A DNA stretch of 64,000 nucleotides from Moringa oleifera (Eukaryota > Streptophyta > Magnoliopsida > Brassicales > Moringaceae), in NCBI GenBank assembly GCA_021397835.1, contig JAJFZO010000396.1, positions 930,001 through 994,000 on the forward strand. The letters are read 5' to 3'. Made by a program: the position numbers and the translations under genes. Below are positions 35,640 through 47,416 of the stretch, in pieces. Position 1 is the stretch's first letter. Every line of letters starts with the position of its first letter. The notes beneath the pieces are model-generated. The model did not search any database, was not told where the DNA came from, and was given only the letters and a program-made list of their open reading frames with translations.

Positions 35640-35785
35640 ACCTTCAATGGCAGTGGCACGGCAGTGACAGCGTGGGCTGGGCTCGGTCGCTGGCCGCGGG
35701 TGTTGGGTGAGGCAGTAGCGACATGGGGGTAGGTGTGGCACGAGGGGCAGTAGGTAACCGGTGCGCTGGGCAGTGGTTACAATTA
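35640..35785. other. GC-rich patch of unknown origin
   Basis: About 145 bp of strikingly GC-rich sequence (GTGGGCTGGGCTCGGTCGCT, GGCCGCGGGTGTTGGGTGAG) in a very AT-rich neighbourhood. A 76-codon minus-strand frame (35559-35789) covers it and would encode a Pro/Arg/Cys-rich peptide, but nothing supports translation. On one strand it is G-rich with several GG/GGG runs. Confidence 0.45.
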
Positions 35786-35859
35786 TCATATTTTTTATTT
35801 AATTAACTCAATAAATTTTTAAGTTGTTTACAAAAGTTTTAATTTAGGAAAATTGGTTT

Positions 35860-36250
35860 GGAAAGTAGTTTTCGAAAAAAAATAATTTGTTCTATTTTTA
35901 TTATAAATTATTGTTACTTAACATTTTACCGTTAAAAGTAAATATACAAAAAATACATAAAATATTAATTTGATAAATCTATTTGAATAAAGAAAGATGA
36001 AAGAAAAAATAAAAATTAATTATTATAATAATAGAAATAATCATTTCTTTGCATTAAAAATCACAAATCTAAAAATTAATTTATTGAATGAAAGTTTTAA
36101 ATTAAAGAAATATAAAAAAATATTTTTAATTAATAAAAAATTAAATTTTATTGTAAAAATTATAATAGATTTTTTTAATGTAATTATTTTTTATTTTTAT
36201 TTTAAATAAAAATAAACTAATTTCAATTTAGCAGATATATTGTCTATGAG
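35860..36250 (+). repeat. Left copy of old segmental duplication, block X1
   Basis: This stretch is matched in direct orientation by 38150-38500. Shared anchors include AAAATTAATTATTATAATAA, AAAATCACAAA and AATAAACTAATTTCAATTTA (36211 versus 38420). The copies differ by many small indels. Confidence 0.6.
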
Positions 36251-36359
36251 TTTAGTTAATTATTACAATCAATGATTTCTTATTAAATAATAAATAATAA
36301 ATAAATATAGTTTTTTTCTTTTTCTCTTTTGTTTTCTTACTTTATTCTGATGTTGTTGG

Positions 36360-37000
36360 TTCGTTGGTCCACCTGTTCTAATTTATTTTGACCTTAAGCT
36401 TAAGTTTGGATTAAGAGTTCGGTTCAAATTGATGAATCTAATTGTAATTTTTAAAATTTAAACCACACTGAAATCATTTATAATGATTTTAGTTTTAAAT
36501 TGTAATCAAAATCATTTTAAAAATGATTCGATCATGATTCATATAAATTTTAAATCGAAACTAAAACCGATGCCTCAAAATTGACAGTTTTGATTTAATT
36601 TTTAATTAAAATAATTAAAAATATATATAATAATTTAATTAAAAATTTTTAAAAATTTTAAAAATATTAAAATAATTTAATTTAAAAATATATATTTTTA
36701 ATAAAAATATGAACACTATATTTTTACTAAAAAAATTTATTAAAAAATTTTAACTTAAATATAAAACAGTCTTATGAAAGGAAAACAATTTCTATGAATC
36801 GATTTTGAACCAAACTTGAATCTGAACTGAGTTTAAATCCAATTTAAACTAAACCTAAATCAAATCTGAATCTGAATCATTTATGAATTGAAATTTGAAC
36901 CAAAATCTAAATCGCTTTTGAATCAAACTTTTATCAAAACTAAAATTTAATATTTAAAATTTAAATTCATTCTAGCCATGAACCTGTAGCCACCCTAGTT
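36360..37000. repeat. Low-complexity repeat with GAATCTGAAC/AAATCCAA units
   Basis: The stretch 36780-36960 holds many short degenerate units around AATCTGAATC and AAATC. 36420-36600 holds AAATCATTT and complementary ATGATTT phrases. It looks like a degenerate satellite-like or MITE-like insertion within the old segmental duplication, absent from the right copy. Confidence 0.35.
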
Positions 37001-37349
37001 CGTACTACAAAAAATATGTCCTGAAACTTAATAGATCTAAGCATTGCGTCTATTGGGTTTTCAATGCTGCAGCTTTTGACTTAATAGTTAGTTGTCCAAT
37101 TCTTACCATCACATATAATTTGAGAATTAATTTATTATATTTATAATTTATAATATAAAATTTTTATTTATAATTTTTATGATTATATATATATATAATA
37201 TATATGTGATTTTTATTTATATAATTTTTTTAAATATAATTAAAAAATAAAATATTATTTATTTTTTTAGTGTTTAAAAAATTATTAAAGATAATTATAT
37301 AATTAAAAATCATGCAATCATCACGTTTGAGTATAAAATTATTAATATT

Positions 37350-37710
37350 AACAAAAATTTTAATGAAAATTTTATATTAAAAATTTAATAAAAATATAAA
37401 TTTTTTGTAAAATAATTTTTTATAAATTTTAATTTAAAATTATTAATAAAATATATATTTTAAATATAATTAATCATAATTATTGAAATTCATGATTGTT
37501 TACTTGTGGTGACGTGACCTTCGGCACAATACATTGGTCTTTAATTTAAAACATAGCAATGTAAGTCTCATGGGTATTGATATAAATATGTGAGATATAC
37601 CAATTCGACAAATTTACAAACAAAAGGTCTTAGCAAGTTTCATCAGCCCATGTAGTCAATTTATCCACATACACATAGTGATGTACACTTGAATTGTAAA
37701 TAAAATAGAA
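37350..37710 (-). pseudogene. Duplicated 3' flank of the kinase gene, block Y1
   Basis: This stretch matches 39690-40010, which lies just past the stop codon of the PBL15-like kinase. Shared anchors are TCTCATGGG, ATTGATATAAATAT, TTTACAAACAAA, CATGTAGTCAATTTA and ATACACTTGAAT. The offset is about 2.3 kb. The kinase reading frame itself is not included, so only downstream/3' untranslated sequence was copied or survives. Confidence 0.65.
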
Positions 37711-38149
37711 TTTAAGTTAAGAATTAATTACATCAATGTAAGATATATTTTATTCACAATTTTAAATTAGATAATTATATAAATAAAAATTTTATGCATA
37801 TTATTTATATATATAAAATCGTTAATATTAAAAAAATTATAGTCGAAAGTTTTACACTGACAACCTAATAAAGATGTAAATTTCAAATAGATACAATTTT
37901 TTTTCACAAGTTTCAATTTAAAATTGTAAATAAAATATAAATATTCTTCATGTAAGTAATTAACCTTTAAATTAATTAACTAAAAAAATCAATGATACTT
38001 AAAAGGTGTTACGTTTAGCCTTATATACCTTCCCAATGCAAGTTTTTTTTTTTTAACCGTTCGTTAAATAAACATATTACAAATGAAAATAGGATTTAAT
38101 TTAGACAAAATTAAAACGTTAAAATTTGTTTTGATATATTTTAAAATTT

Positions 38150-38500
38150 AGGGTTTGTTTGAAGGTAGATTACAAAAATTAGAGTTTTAAGTGATATTTA
38201 TTTAAAAAATAATAATTAATTATTATAATAATATAATCATCATTTTCGTAAGTCAAAAATCACAAACATTAAATTTAAAAAATTAATGAATAAAAGTCTC
38301 AAATTAAAAAAATTTAAAACATACATTTTCAATTAACAAAATTTTTTAAATCTTAATTTAAAGGTTTGTACTATAAATTTGTCTAATGTAATCATTTTTC
38401 ATTTTTTATTTTTAATAAAAATAAACTAATTTCAATTTAGTAAAGATATTGTCTTTAAGCTTAGATAATTATTAATCAATCATGTTTTTATTAAAGGGCT
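38150..38500 (+). repeat. Right copy of old segmental duplication, block X2
   Basis: Direct-orientation counterpart of 35860-36250, offset about 2.2 kb. Together with the Y1/Y2 pair (offset about 2.3 kb) it shows one tandem duplication of roughly 2.3 kb with later changes in between. Confidence 0.6.
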
Positions 38501-38509
38501 AAAATCCTT

Positions 38510-39455
38510 TTTGATCTTTATATAAATGTTATTTTTAAGAATAACTCGCAATCATTAGTACATATCTTTTTAACTTAAACATATAAAATAATATTTAACA
38601 ATCCCTAAACAAATGCTATGAATTTTTTTTATATCCTAAACATATGAATTATTGGATAATACGGATAGATGGGGTATTGACCAATTGCAACTTTTTACTC
38701 ATAAGTTCAATGCTTGGATTTTTTTTTTTTAATTTTTGAAAATTTTGGATCTCCACCATCAAATCTTCATTGTTCGTCGTTCGTTTTCTTCATCTCTTCA
38801 TTTCTTTCGTTTTTTGCTTTCTCTATCTTTTATCGATCAAAGTTTCATCCCCCAAAATTTTATTTTCTTGCTGATGAAATCAACCTAAAGTTCCATCTCT
38901 TCGCATTGCATTACTGTCCTTATGCAAAAAGGTTTAAATTTTCTACAAATGAACAAAACATTATAAAAAATCAAGTTTAAACAAACTTAAAAATTATAAG
39001 GCTACTTTAAACTTTAAACAAACTTCTACAGTCTTCCCTACACTAAATCCCTTAAAAAAAAAGTTTTTAGCATGGGTTCAATGTAAAAACCTAAAAAACG
39101 TATCAAGAGTTTTTCATTTTCTAAAAATGAACAAAAATATTATAAAGAAAATAAAGTTTAAACAAATCTAAAAATTAATAGCTACTGCATTCTTGGTTGC
39201 TTCTCCAGTCTTAAAAGAAATCAAAACGAAACACATGAACCCATCAATGAAAAAAAACTGTAAAAAGACATTGATGAATCTTTACAATAAGTTTAGACAA
39301 AATTTTCTAAGGAATTTGTGTAACCTCCTTACCCCTTCTTCACTATATTGATCATATTTCTCGTCCAACGCCCTCACTTAAACAATGAAAGCCACCATAT
39401 ATGATGTGAAAGTTAGACTTGCCTAAAGTGGCTCTAATGTGTTGCTTTAATGGCC
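38510..39455. other. Intergenic, no gene seen
   Basis: A Phe/Ser-rich plus-strand frame at 38714-38980 has no recognised domain. The phrases CTACAAATGAACAAAACATTATAAA (shortened: AATGAACAAAAC and ATTATAAA) recur near 38945 and 39125, a small local duplication. Confidence 0.4.
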
Positions 39456-39459
39456 GTAA

Positions 39460-39690
39460 TTTTCGGATTCGACCCATTTTTTTGATTTTTAACTTGCAAA
39501 CTCTTAGAGTTTTGGAGAGGAAGCAAGATTTTTTCAGGTAAATCAAAGAGAAATAGTGGCTGTAATGGCCAAGAAAAATACTCTCTTTACCCATTTTTTC
39601 GGTTTTTAACTTGCAAACTCTTAGAGTTTTGGAGAAGAAGCAAGATTTTTTCAGGTAAATCAAAGAGAAATAGTGGCTGTAATTATTAAT
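39460..39690. repeat. 117-bp tandem duplication
   Basis: Two nearly identical units each contain AACTTGCAAACTCTTAGAGT (39491 and 39608) and TTTCAGGTAAATCAAAGAGA. The junction falls near 39577. Near-identity indicates a recent duplication. Confidence 0.85.
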
Positions 39691-40052
39691 AAAAATTATT
39701 GATGAAATTTTAAAAATTTAATAAAAATTAAAATTTTAAATAAATTTTAATTTAAAATTATAAATAAGATACATATGGTCTTAATGTAATCAACCTTAAT
39801 TATTGATCTTACTTAAACTGATGTGACCTTCTGGAAAATCCATAAGTCTCTGATTTGAAGGCAGCAATTTGGTCTCATGGGCATTGATATAAATATATGC
39901 CATTTACCAATTCCACGTATTTACAAACAAAGGGTCTTAGCTTAGTTTCATGAACCCATGTAGTCAATTTACCCGCATATACATACTGATATACACTTGA
40001 ATCGAAGCTCCCCTTTATCAGCAAATTATCATATCTTTTACCATTTGAGTCA
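39690..40052 (-). other. 3' flank of kinase gene, block Y2
   Basis: Immediately downstream of the kinase stop. A 75-codon frame (39875-40102, [18 protein letters not shown]...) overlaps the kinase C-terminus in another frame and is probably fortuitous, though its translation looks unusually protein-like. The stretch is duplicated at 37350-37710. Confidence 0.5.
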
Positions 40053-41690
40053 TCAAACTTTGGTGCTTTGAGTAAACGGTGAGGATCTTCTATTGCTTCC
40101 ACATCTGCTCTCCATCTTCATCTTAGGTGAAACTCCATTTTTTCTAGTAGCTTTAGGTGAAGCTGGCCACTGCCCACAGGAGACTGCCATGTCCTTGTGC
40201 TGTTGCAGACCTTCAAGGCATTCAACAATGGTGGGCATCCTTGGCCTGTCTTTAGGGTTCAAGCTCACGCATTGTAACGCAAGGAGAGCCATCTCTTTGG
40301 CTCCCTTTACTGAGTACTGCCCTGCAAGTCTCGGGTCCATGATGCACCGTAACCTTCTGCTACTCGTCAGGTAAGGTTTTGCCCATTCCACGAGGTTCTG
40401 CTCACTCTTTGCCCTTGATTTGTCCATCGCCCTTCTTCCTGTGAGCAGTTCTAATAGCACCACCCCGAAGCTGTATACATCGCTCTTCGTCGTCAAGTGC
40501 CCTGAAACATTTCAGATTTAAATTGGATTTTCAAAAATGTTGAATATATGAGTTGCTTCAACAAAGATTAATTAATTACCTGTTGAGACATATTCCGGGG
40601 CAGCGTATCCGTAGGTACCCATTACTCTGGTTGTGACGTGCGTGTTCGACCCCTCAGGTCCCATCTTAGCAAGTCCAAAATCTGACAATTTTGCAGTAAA
40701 ATCCTAGCAAGAACAATTGCAGACTGATTGAATAACTCATTTCACCGTTTCCAACATAGATTTTTATGTTATTTGGAGAGAAAGAAAGAGAGGGTATGAG
40801 AAAGTAACGCACAGAATCAAGCAAGACATTGGAAGTCTTGAAGTCACGGTATATGACAGGCTTCTCAGCCTCATGGAGGAAGGCCAGGCCCTTAGATGCT
40901 CCGATGGCTATCTTTAATCTCGTTCCCCACGGCAATGATACTGAGATCCCTGCACTTAACGATCATCCAGATTATGTTATCGCTTGCTAACATTCATGTA
41001 GATTGGTGTAATGGAATGAATTGGAACTCACTTTTAAAGAGGTGATTCTCTAGGCTGCCCCGAGGCATGAACTCGTATACTAGTAGACGTTCTTCATCCT
41101 CGCAGCAATAGCCTATCAGTTTAACCAGATGTGGGTGCCTGAGCTGCCCAAGAAATATTACCTCTGCCTGTAAGAACATCAAGAATTAAGAGTTAAATTA
41201 ATACTTTCTCAATGTAAATGGTAAAATAGTTTAAAATAGAGATCAGAAAGACAACGAGAACCGATATGCTTACAAGCCATTCGCGGTGGCCTTGGAGGCC
41301 CTCGATGTCCAAGATCTTAACAGCAACAGCTTGAGCCTTCAAGCCCTGCCTGAAGTTGTCGTCTATGTAACCCTTATGAACTGTCCCAAACCCACCTTCT
41401 CCCAACAAGTAATTACTAGAGAAGTTTTGGGTTATGGCACGTAACTCGCTTAGTTGAAAATCATGCAAATCAGACCCAAACGACTGCGCGAGATCCTCCG
41501 TTATACGAGTTGATGAAGAACGACTAAGATCGGAGAAGGACAGTCGCCGAAAAGATGGCAGAGGAGCAATATCCTTGGAGAAGTCTGACTTCGAACGCCT
41601 GCATCGGCTGAAGTTGCCAAAGATTGTTTGGTCTTCAACGGAGCAACAGTTGGCCGTGAATGGCCTCCATGGCTTTGAGGTCTCTCTCAT
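40053..41690 (-). CDS. PBL15-like: RLCK-VIIa protein kinase, PBL15/RIPK-like (5 exons)
   Basis: A cytoplasmic receptor-like kinase expected to relay signals from cell-surface receptors in immunity or development. Minus-strand exons by GT/AG and frame: 41274-41690, 41032-41167, 40813-40949, 40580-40703 and 40053-40501, total 1263 bp, 420 residues. Start [17 protein letters not shown] matches relatives I recall. Kinase features: [11 protein letters not shown] loop, VAVKILD lysine, [15 protein letters not shown] catalytic loop (RD kinase, across the exon 3/4 border), DFG in [26 protein letters not shown] activation segment, and [21 protein letters not shown]. The tail is basic and Ser-rich. There is no Gly2, so N-myristoylation is not expected; NCC at residues 15-17 could be palmitoylated. 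All exons are intact. Confidence 0.92.
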
Positions 41691-42660
41691 GGCTGCAATG
41701 ATAGGACAGTGAAGACAAGGGATGCCCTTATTGTGATATAAAGAAGCAAGCAATTCCTAGAGTAAGTGAAATATGGAGAGAGTGAGACATTCTTTCTTCA
41801 ACTGCCCTAACCACTCTACTAAAATAGTGATCTCTTTTCTTTGGGATTATCTTTGTTGCTTGATTTGTCACCTTGCCAGTGTCCACATGCAGAAAGTGCC
41901 CTAGTTTCTGCACTTTTTAGGATTTGGGCTTCCTTATATTTGCCAATACCCAAGCTCCTTTTCTTCCAATTGACGTCTTAATGACCCAAAACCAATTATA
42001 TTGGCTTGTGAACCTAAACAAAAAAGAGCAAGCAAGGGAGGCTGCCCTATACAAGTCCCCAACGTGAAATCTTGTTTGCTTTTCTTTTACATTTTTTATT
42101 AATGAGAATTGGGTATCCTATTCAAGTACGCAAACACAAGGCCTTATTTGTTTAGCTAAGTGGGTAACTGTTGAGTGATGAGAAGAGCAATTCTGTTCTA
42201 TTTGTGAACAAAGTATCAAAGGGAGTGGTTAAGGAGAGTGAAGTGACGAATGATATGCCTCAGCTTTCTGCTCCACTTTAACTGCCAAATCCGTATTTTC
42301 ATGCATATCCTCAGTCTCATAGTTTCTTCTCAATCTCTTCCATTCTGTTTCCATTTTCTGTCCTAACTGCCCTAAGTTGGACTCAAATCACATGGGGTAC
42401 TGAAATGGTTAAAAGTGAGATCTTTCAGCCAAGAACACATGATTCAATAAGAATCGGATCTTTTATATTCTAAATATATTGATTTAGATGTCAGAAAAAT
42501 CTTCCCATGAGCAATCCATGCTAGCTAGGTGTTTTTTCTTGGGCCAATTCCAAACTCTACTCTCTCTGTCTGTAACTAATTAATGGCCAATTCTTTTCCT
42601 GGGTTGTGGTTTGTTTTCTCTTCTAGTGTTTCTCTGGAAAACTTAAGAGATCAAGTTTAT
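41691..42660. other. Upstream region of kinase gene
   Basis: Probable promoter and 5' leader of the minus-strand kinase, with relatively higher GC than the flanks. On the minus strand TTTATATCAC lies about 45 nt before the ATG, too close for a standard TATA box, so the true start site is uncertain. No gene is seen in the rest. Confidence 0.4.
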
Positions 42661-42662
42661 TG

Positions 42663-43460
42663 GCATGTTTGGTTCCTCAAATAGAATGGAAGAAGAATAA
42701 AAAAATAAAAATAAAAAAATAAGTATTATTATATTTGATTTATTAAAATTGAATAAAGTATGAATTTATTTTTATATGTTTTGTTCATAAAAAAATAAGG
42801 TAGAAAAATAATTGAAACAAGTTTAAAAAACTAATATATTTTTCAATTAAATTAATTATAATTAAATTAATTTTTATGAAAATAATGTTAATTAATAAAT
42901 ATTTTATAATAATAATATTAACTAAATAATATATTTAATAATTATTTTTATTTTTAAATATTAATATTATAAAATTAAAATTAATTAATATTTTAATAAA
43001 AGTAATATTTTTACTTTTTTCTTTTTTGCTAAATTATTTAAAAAATAAAAATTTTTTATTATTATAAAAATAATATTAACTAAAAAATATGTTAATAATT
43101 ATTTTTTAAATATTAATATTATAAAATTAAATTTAATATTAATTAATATTTCAATAATAATATTTTTTTATTTTTGATAAATTATTTAAAAAATAAAAAT
43201 GAAGTTATTATATATATATATGATAGTAATTTAAAAATTTTATCAAGGGTATGATGGGAATAAAAAAATATAACAATTCTTTGTTTTCATGGAACAGCTA
43301 TTTTGAGGGTTCACTTCGAAATAATTATTCTGGGTTTTTAATGAATAGAAATTCTTTAAAGAATTACAATTCCGTGATAAAAATGAACCAAACATTAGAA
43401 AAGCAATTTCGTACGGAATAAAATAGGAAAAGAATTGGTATTCCTGCCAACCAAACATGC
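42663..43460. mobile_element. MITE-like element with GCATGTTTGGTT termini
   Basis: The ends are perfect 12-bp inverted repeats: GCATGTTTGGTT at 42663-42674 and AACCAAACATGC at 43449-43460. The interior is AT-rich and non-coding. It contains a tandem duplication of about 150 bp (units ending AAATTATTTAAAAAATAAAA near 43032 and 43181). A target duplication is not obvious. The ATGTTTGGTT terminus is common among plant hAT- or Harbinger-related MITEs; superfamily is not assigned. Confidence 0.65.
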
Positions 43461-44436
43461 TGTATTTTCTTGAGAAACAACGCTTTCTCTTCTTCAGTGC
43501 CGGGGCTCTTTTTTTATTAACCAAAAAAAGTTACAGAAATTTCCTCCATGATGATCTGGTTGGTTACGCCTGGAAGATAATTTACACGGAATAGTTTAGT
43601 TGAGAAGGTGCGTTAACTTTCCTGACTAAGGTTGATCTCGCCTTCTTTACATGTTTCTTCAACAAATAAAAATTGATTCTATGGTGTTTTTCGCTACCAT
43701 GTTATACAAGTTGGAAGCGATAGCTATATCGAACTTGTTATCATAAAACAATTCTGTAGGTTCTTCTTGAACATATCTTAAATTCACAAGCAATTTGTAA
43801 ATTCATATTGCTTGATTTGCGGCATTGAAATATATTCCGCTTTATCGGTGGATTGGGTCATAAAATTTTGCTATTTTTAATTTTAAAAAATAAAAATTAA
43901 AAAACATGAACTTAAGTGTTTTTAAAATCATCAGTATAACCAACTCAATCCCTATTCCTATATCGCAACTAATTTCAAGTTACCAATTCACTCAAATTAA
44001 ATTCTGAAACCAAGAATAAATTTCGAGTATCTAAGCACTCTTTCAACAATACCAAAATAAACTTTGGTAAGAGAATTCATATATCTTGAAAGCATACTTA
44101 TAATAAATATTAAAGTTAACCCGGATGGATGCAGTCAAATAAAGTAAATTTCCCACAAAACTTCTACAGAGAGTGGGATTAAAGAGTTTCTCACTATCGT
44201 TCCTCAAAACTTTTAAATTCAATGCTAGAAGAGTTGAGTAACTTGGCGTATGCCCATCTTATTTTGTCAATTTATCTTGGGTATGCTTCCTTTGGGAAAG
44301 AAAATACCTTTTAATGCTCGATGAATCTCCATGCCAAAAAAGTGATGCAAGTAACCCAGATACCTTTTCCATCTTTGCTTTAAATAATTTTAGCATGTGA
44401 GGATCATTTCCAATTATAAGTACATCATTAATTTAA

Positions 44437-47416
44437 CACTATTATAAAAATTAAAATCAATGACAATAATTTAATGACAATTATTCAAAGAACTATAATT
44501 AAAAGGTTTTTTAATATTTTTAATGACAGTTCTTCCAAAACTGTCATTAAAAATGAGATCTTTAACATCATTTAACAATAAACTGACGTTAAAAATTATC
44601 CTTTCACTTTCACACTAGTTCAATAAGAATCGACATTAAAAGACCATCCCTGAATCCTTTAATGCTAGTTCTTTAAGAACTTGTGTGAATCAAAAAGACT
44701 AGCATAGGGGATGGGGACAGCCTTTAATAGCCTTTCACGCTAGTTCTTTCCACAACTGGCACAAAAGGTTATGGCCTTCAAAGTCAGTTTTGGATGGGGA
44801 TAGCCTTCAATAGCCTTTCACGCCAGTTCTGCCCACAATTGGAATGAACGACTCTTGCTTTTCAATACCAATTCTACCATAACCAGCGTTAAAGGCTCTT
44901 GCTTTTCAAGCCAGTTTGCTAATGGCATTTAAGAGTATGACCTTTAACTCTAGTTATGGTAAAATTGGCGTGAAAAGTTATGACCTTTAATGTCAGTTTT
45001 GCCAGAACTAGCACTAAAGACTATCTAGCCTTGGTTTAAGCAACTAGGGATCTTTAATTTATCTTTAGATCCTGCCAACAATGAGGTGTGCATTTTTTAC
45101 TCTCTTTTTCATCCTTATCCTTTTTACTCTCTGTCTAGAAGTAGCTAGACTAGCTGTTAACAACAGTATTACCTCTTTTTGGCCCTTCTCCTATTTGCTC
45201 TCTATCTAAAAATAGCTAGACCAACTGCTAGCAGTCGTACTTCTTCTCTGTGACCCTTTCTTTTTTGGTCTCTGTCCAGAAGTAGCTAGACTAGCTGCTG
45301 GCCAGGCAGCTGCACTGCCTTTTTTCTGGCCTTTTCCTTTTTGCTCTCCGTCTAAAAGTAGCTAGGCCAACTACTGGTAGCCGCACTGCCTCTCTCCAGC
45401 CCTCTTCTGTTTGGTTTCTCCTTGCTTTTTATTTGTCTCAATCTTCACAAAGAGTAATCGCATCCCTCCTCTATTCCTTCATCTTTGGCATTCAAACATA
45501 TGTAAGTATTTCATTACAGATTCGAATTTTTTTAATGAAATTTATGTTTTAAATTTTTATTCAATTTGGTTTTGTTTAAAAAATATATTAAAAATATATA
45601 TTATTTTGAGAAGTTCTTTATTAAGTGTGTTTGGTGAATTTTTGTTGATAAAATTTGAGTTTTTTTTAAAGTATATTTAGATGAATATATTTGGTATGAA
45701 TGAGTGTATATTGATGAATTTATTATTTCATAATTATTAAAAATTTTAAATTAATTAATAACTTAATTAGATGTTAATTAGATAAATTCATATTCTGATG
45801 AATTAATTATATATTAAGTGTAAATGAATTTATGTTTGAATTAACTTTTTAGGTAAGATTAATTTGTCAAATTTAATTATATCGATTTTATAGTTAACAT
45901 AAATTAATATAAACAGTTAAATTTTAAAAAGATAATTAATTAATTATATGCTTATAAAGTAAATAATTAAATATTATTTAAATTTTAATCAAGTTACTAG
46001 CTAGTTAGATGTTTGTGTAGTAATTAATTTACTATGTATTAATTAACTAATTAGTTATTAATAATTTATTTAGCTAATATTAATAAATTAGATGCTTATA
46101 AAGTAAAAAATTAAATGTGATTTAAATTTTAATTAGGTTACTAGCTAGTTAAATACTTTTATAATAATTAATTAGATGCTAATAAGACATTGACTATGTA
46201 TTAATTAACTAAATAGTTATTAATTATTTATTTAAATTTTAATTAATAAATTTGATACTCACTAAAAATTTTAATTAATTGATGTGCTTGTTAAAAGTTT
46301 TAATTGGACTAACTTTTTTTTTTTTTTTATAAATATAGTTAGTGGACATAGATACTTACATCCAATTGAATATTGATGAAATTAGAAAGAGGGTTGGATA
46401 ATTTCTTTACAGTGTCATATTAAAAAGTTGAATCTTGAAGATTTTTGTATTTAACTGAATTTTTAGGATTGTATATGATAATGTATACTTAAACTCGTGT
46501 ATTGTACATATGGAGTTCAATTATGACATCATTTTTTTTTTTGTTTTGTTCATCTTTTATTACTTTTTTAGATTGAATTATGTTGAAGTGTTTTTAAACA
46601 TGAAAGAAGTAACGATTGTTTTAGTGAGAATGGTATTGAAGTGTATAACATAATTTTTTTTTTATTGAAGTGTTGGTATTGAAGTATTAAAGTGTTGGTA
46701 TTTAAGTGTTGATGTAATTATGTTGAAGGAAGAAAGATAGTATAGTTGTTTTATTGAAGAGTATAAAAAGAACTGTGATTATTTGACAATTGTATACTTA
46801 TATGTGTTGTCTAAATTTAATTAAAGTATCACATTTACACATTGTAATTTAATTTTGATAGAAAATTTTTTTGTTGTATATTATGAAGAATTGTATTGAT
46901 GTGTATGGTTGATATGAAAGAGATGAACAATTTTATATATGCAAGTTTTAGATAATTTAAAAATAAAAATTTTGTATTTATTTTAAAATTAATAAAAAAA
47001 ATATACTTTTAATAACAATTTTATTGAATTGTCATTGAAAAGAAAACTTTTAATGATAGTTCTATCATAACTGTAATTAAGAATGAGTTTTTTTTAATGA
47101 TAGTTCTAATAGAATTGACATTAAATAGAAACCTTTAGTGACAATTCTATTAGAACTGTCATTAAAGACCTCACTTTTAACGATAATTCTCAAAAGAACT
47201 ATCATTAAAGGCCTCACAATTCTAATATAACTATCATTAAAGTTTTTTTTTCTTTAACGACATTTCTAATAGAACTGTTATTAAAAGTGGGGAATAGTTT
47301 TCAATAACTGTCATTAGAATATTCCTCATTTTAATGACATGAATAAAGATAACAGTTCTACAACTGTCATTAAAAGTCATTTTTAACTGTCATTAAAACT
47401 TTTATTTGTAGTAGTG
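44437..47416. mobile_element. CACTA element 2 inserted in Copia A
   Basis: The left terminus is CACTATTATAAAAATTAAAA at 44437, the right terminus TTTTATTTGTAGTAGTG ending at 47416. Flanking triplets TAA and TAT fit a slightly decayed 3-bp target duplication. Both subterminal regions are packed with short motifs in both orientations (AACTGTCATTAAA, AATGACAGTTCT; further in, CTTTCACGCTAGTTCTTTCC types). The interior is AT-rich with TTAATTAGATG units, as in CACTA element 1. No transposase is recognised; a Phe-rich 89-codon frame at 45411-45680 has no domain. Non-autonomous. Confidence 0.8.
45110..45420. repeat. Four-copy ~72-bp minisatellite in CACTA 2
   Basis: Units carry GTCTAGAAGTAGCTAGACTA or variants at about 45133, 45204, 45274 and 45350, with periods 71, 70 and 76 bp. 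Each is followed by CTGCTGGC-like and CTCTCTCT/TTTGCTCTC-like sequence. The units are more GC-rich than the rest of the element. Confidence 0.8.

Noticed and set aside
38714..38980. Phe/Ser-rich 88-codon frame with a hydrophobic N-terminus
   Set aside because: It is composition-driven in T-rich DNA, with no recognised domain and no splice or promoter support.
39875..40102. 75-codon minus-strand frame overlapping the kinase C-terminus
   Set aside because: The kinase frame explains the overlapping part. The rest is duplicated 3' flank at 37350-37710, where no matching frame is evident.
41730..41742. TTTATATCAC upstream of the kinase as its TATA box
   Set aside because: It would leave a leader of only about 15 nt, too short for a typical plant transcript.
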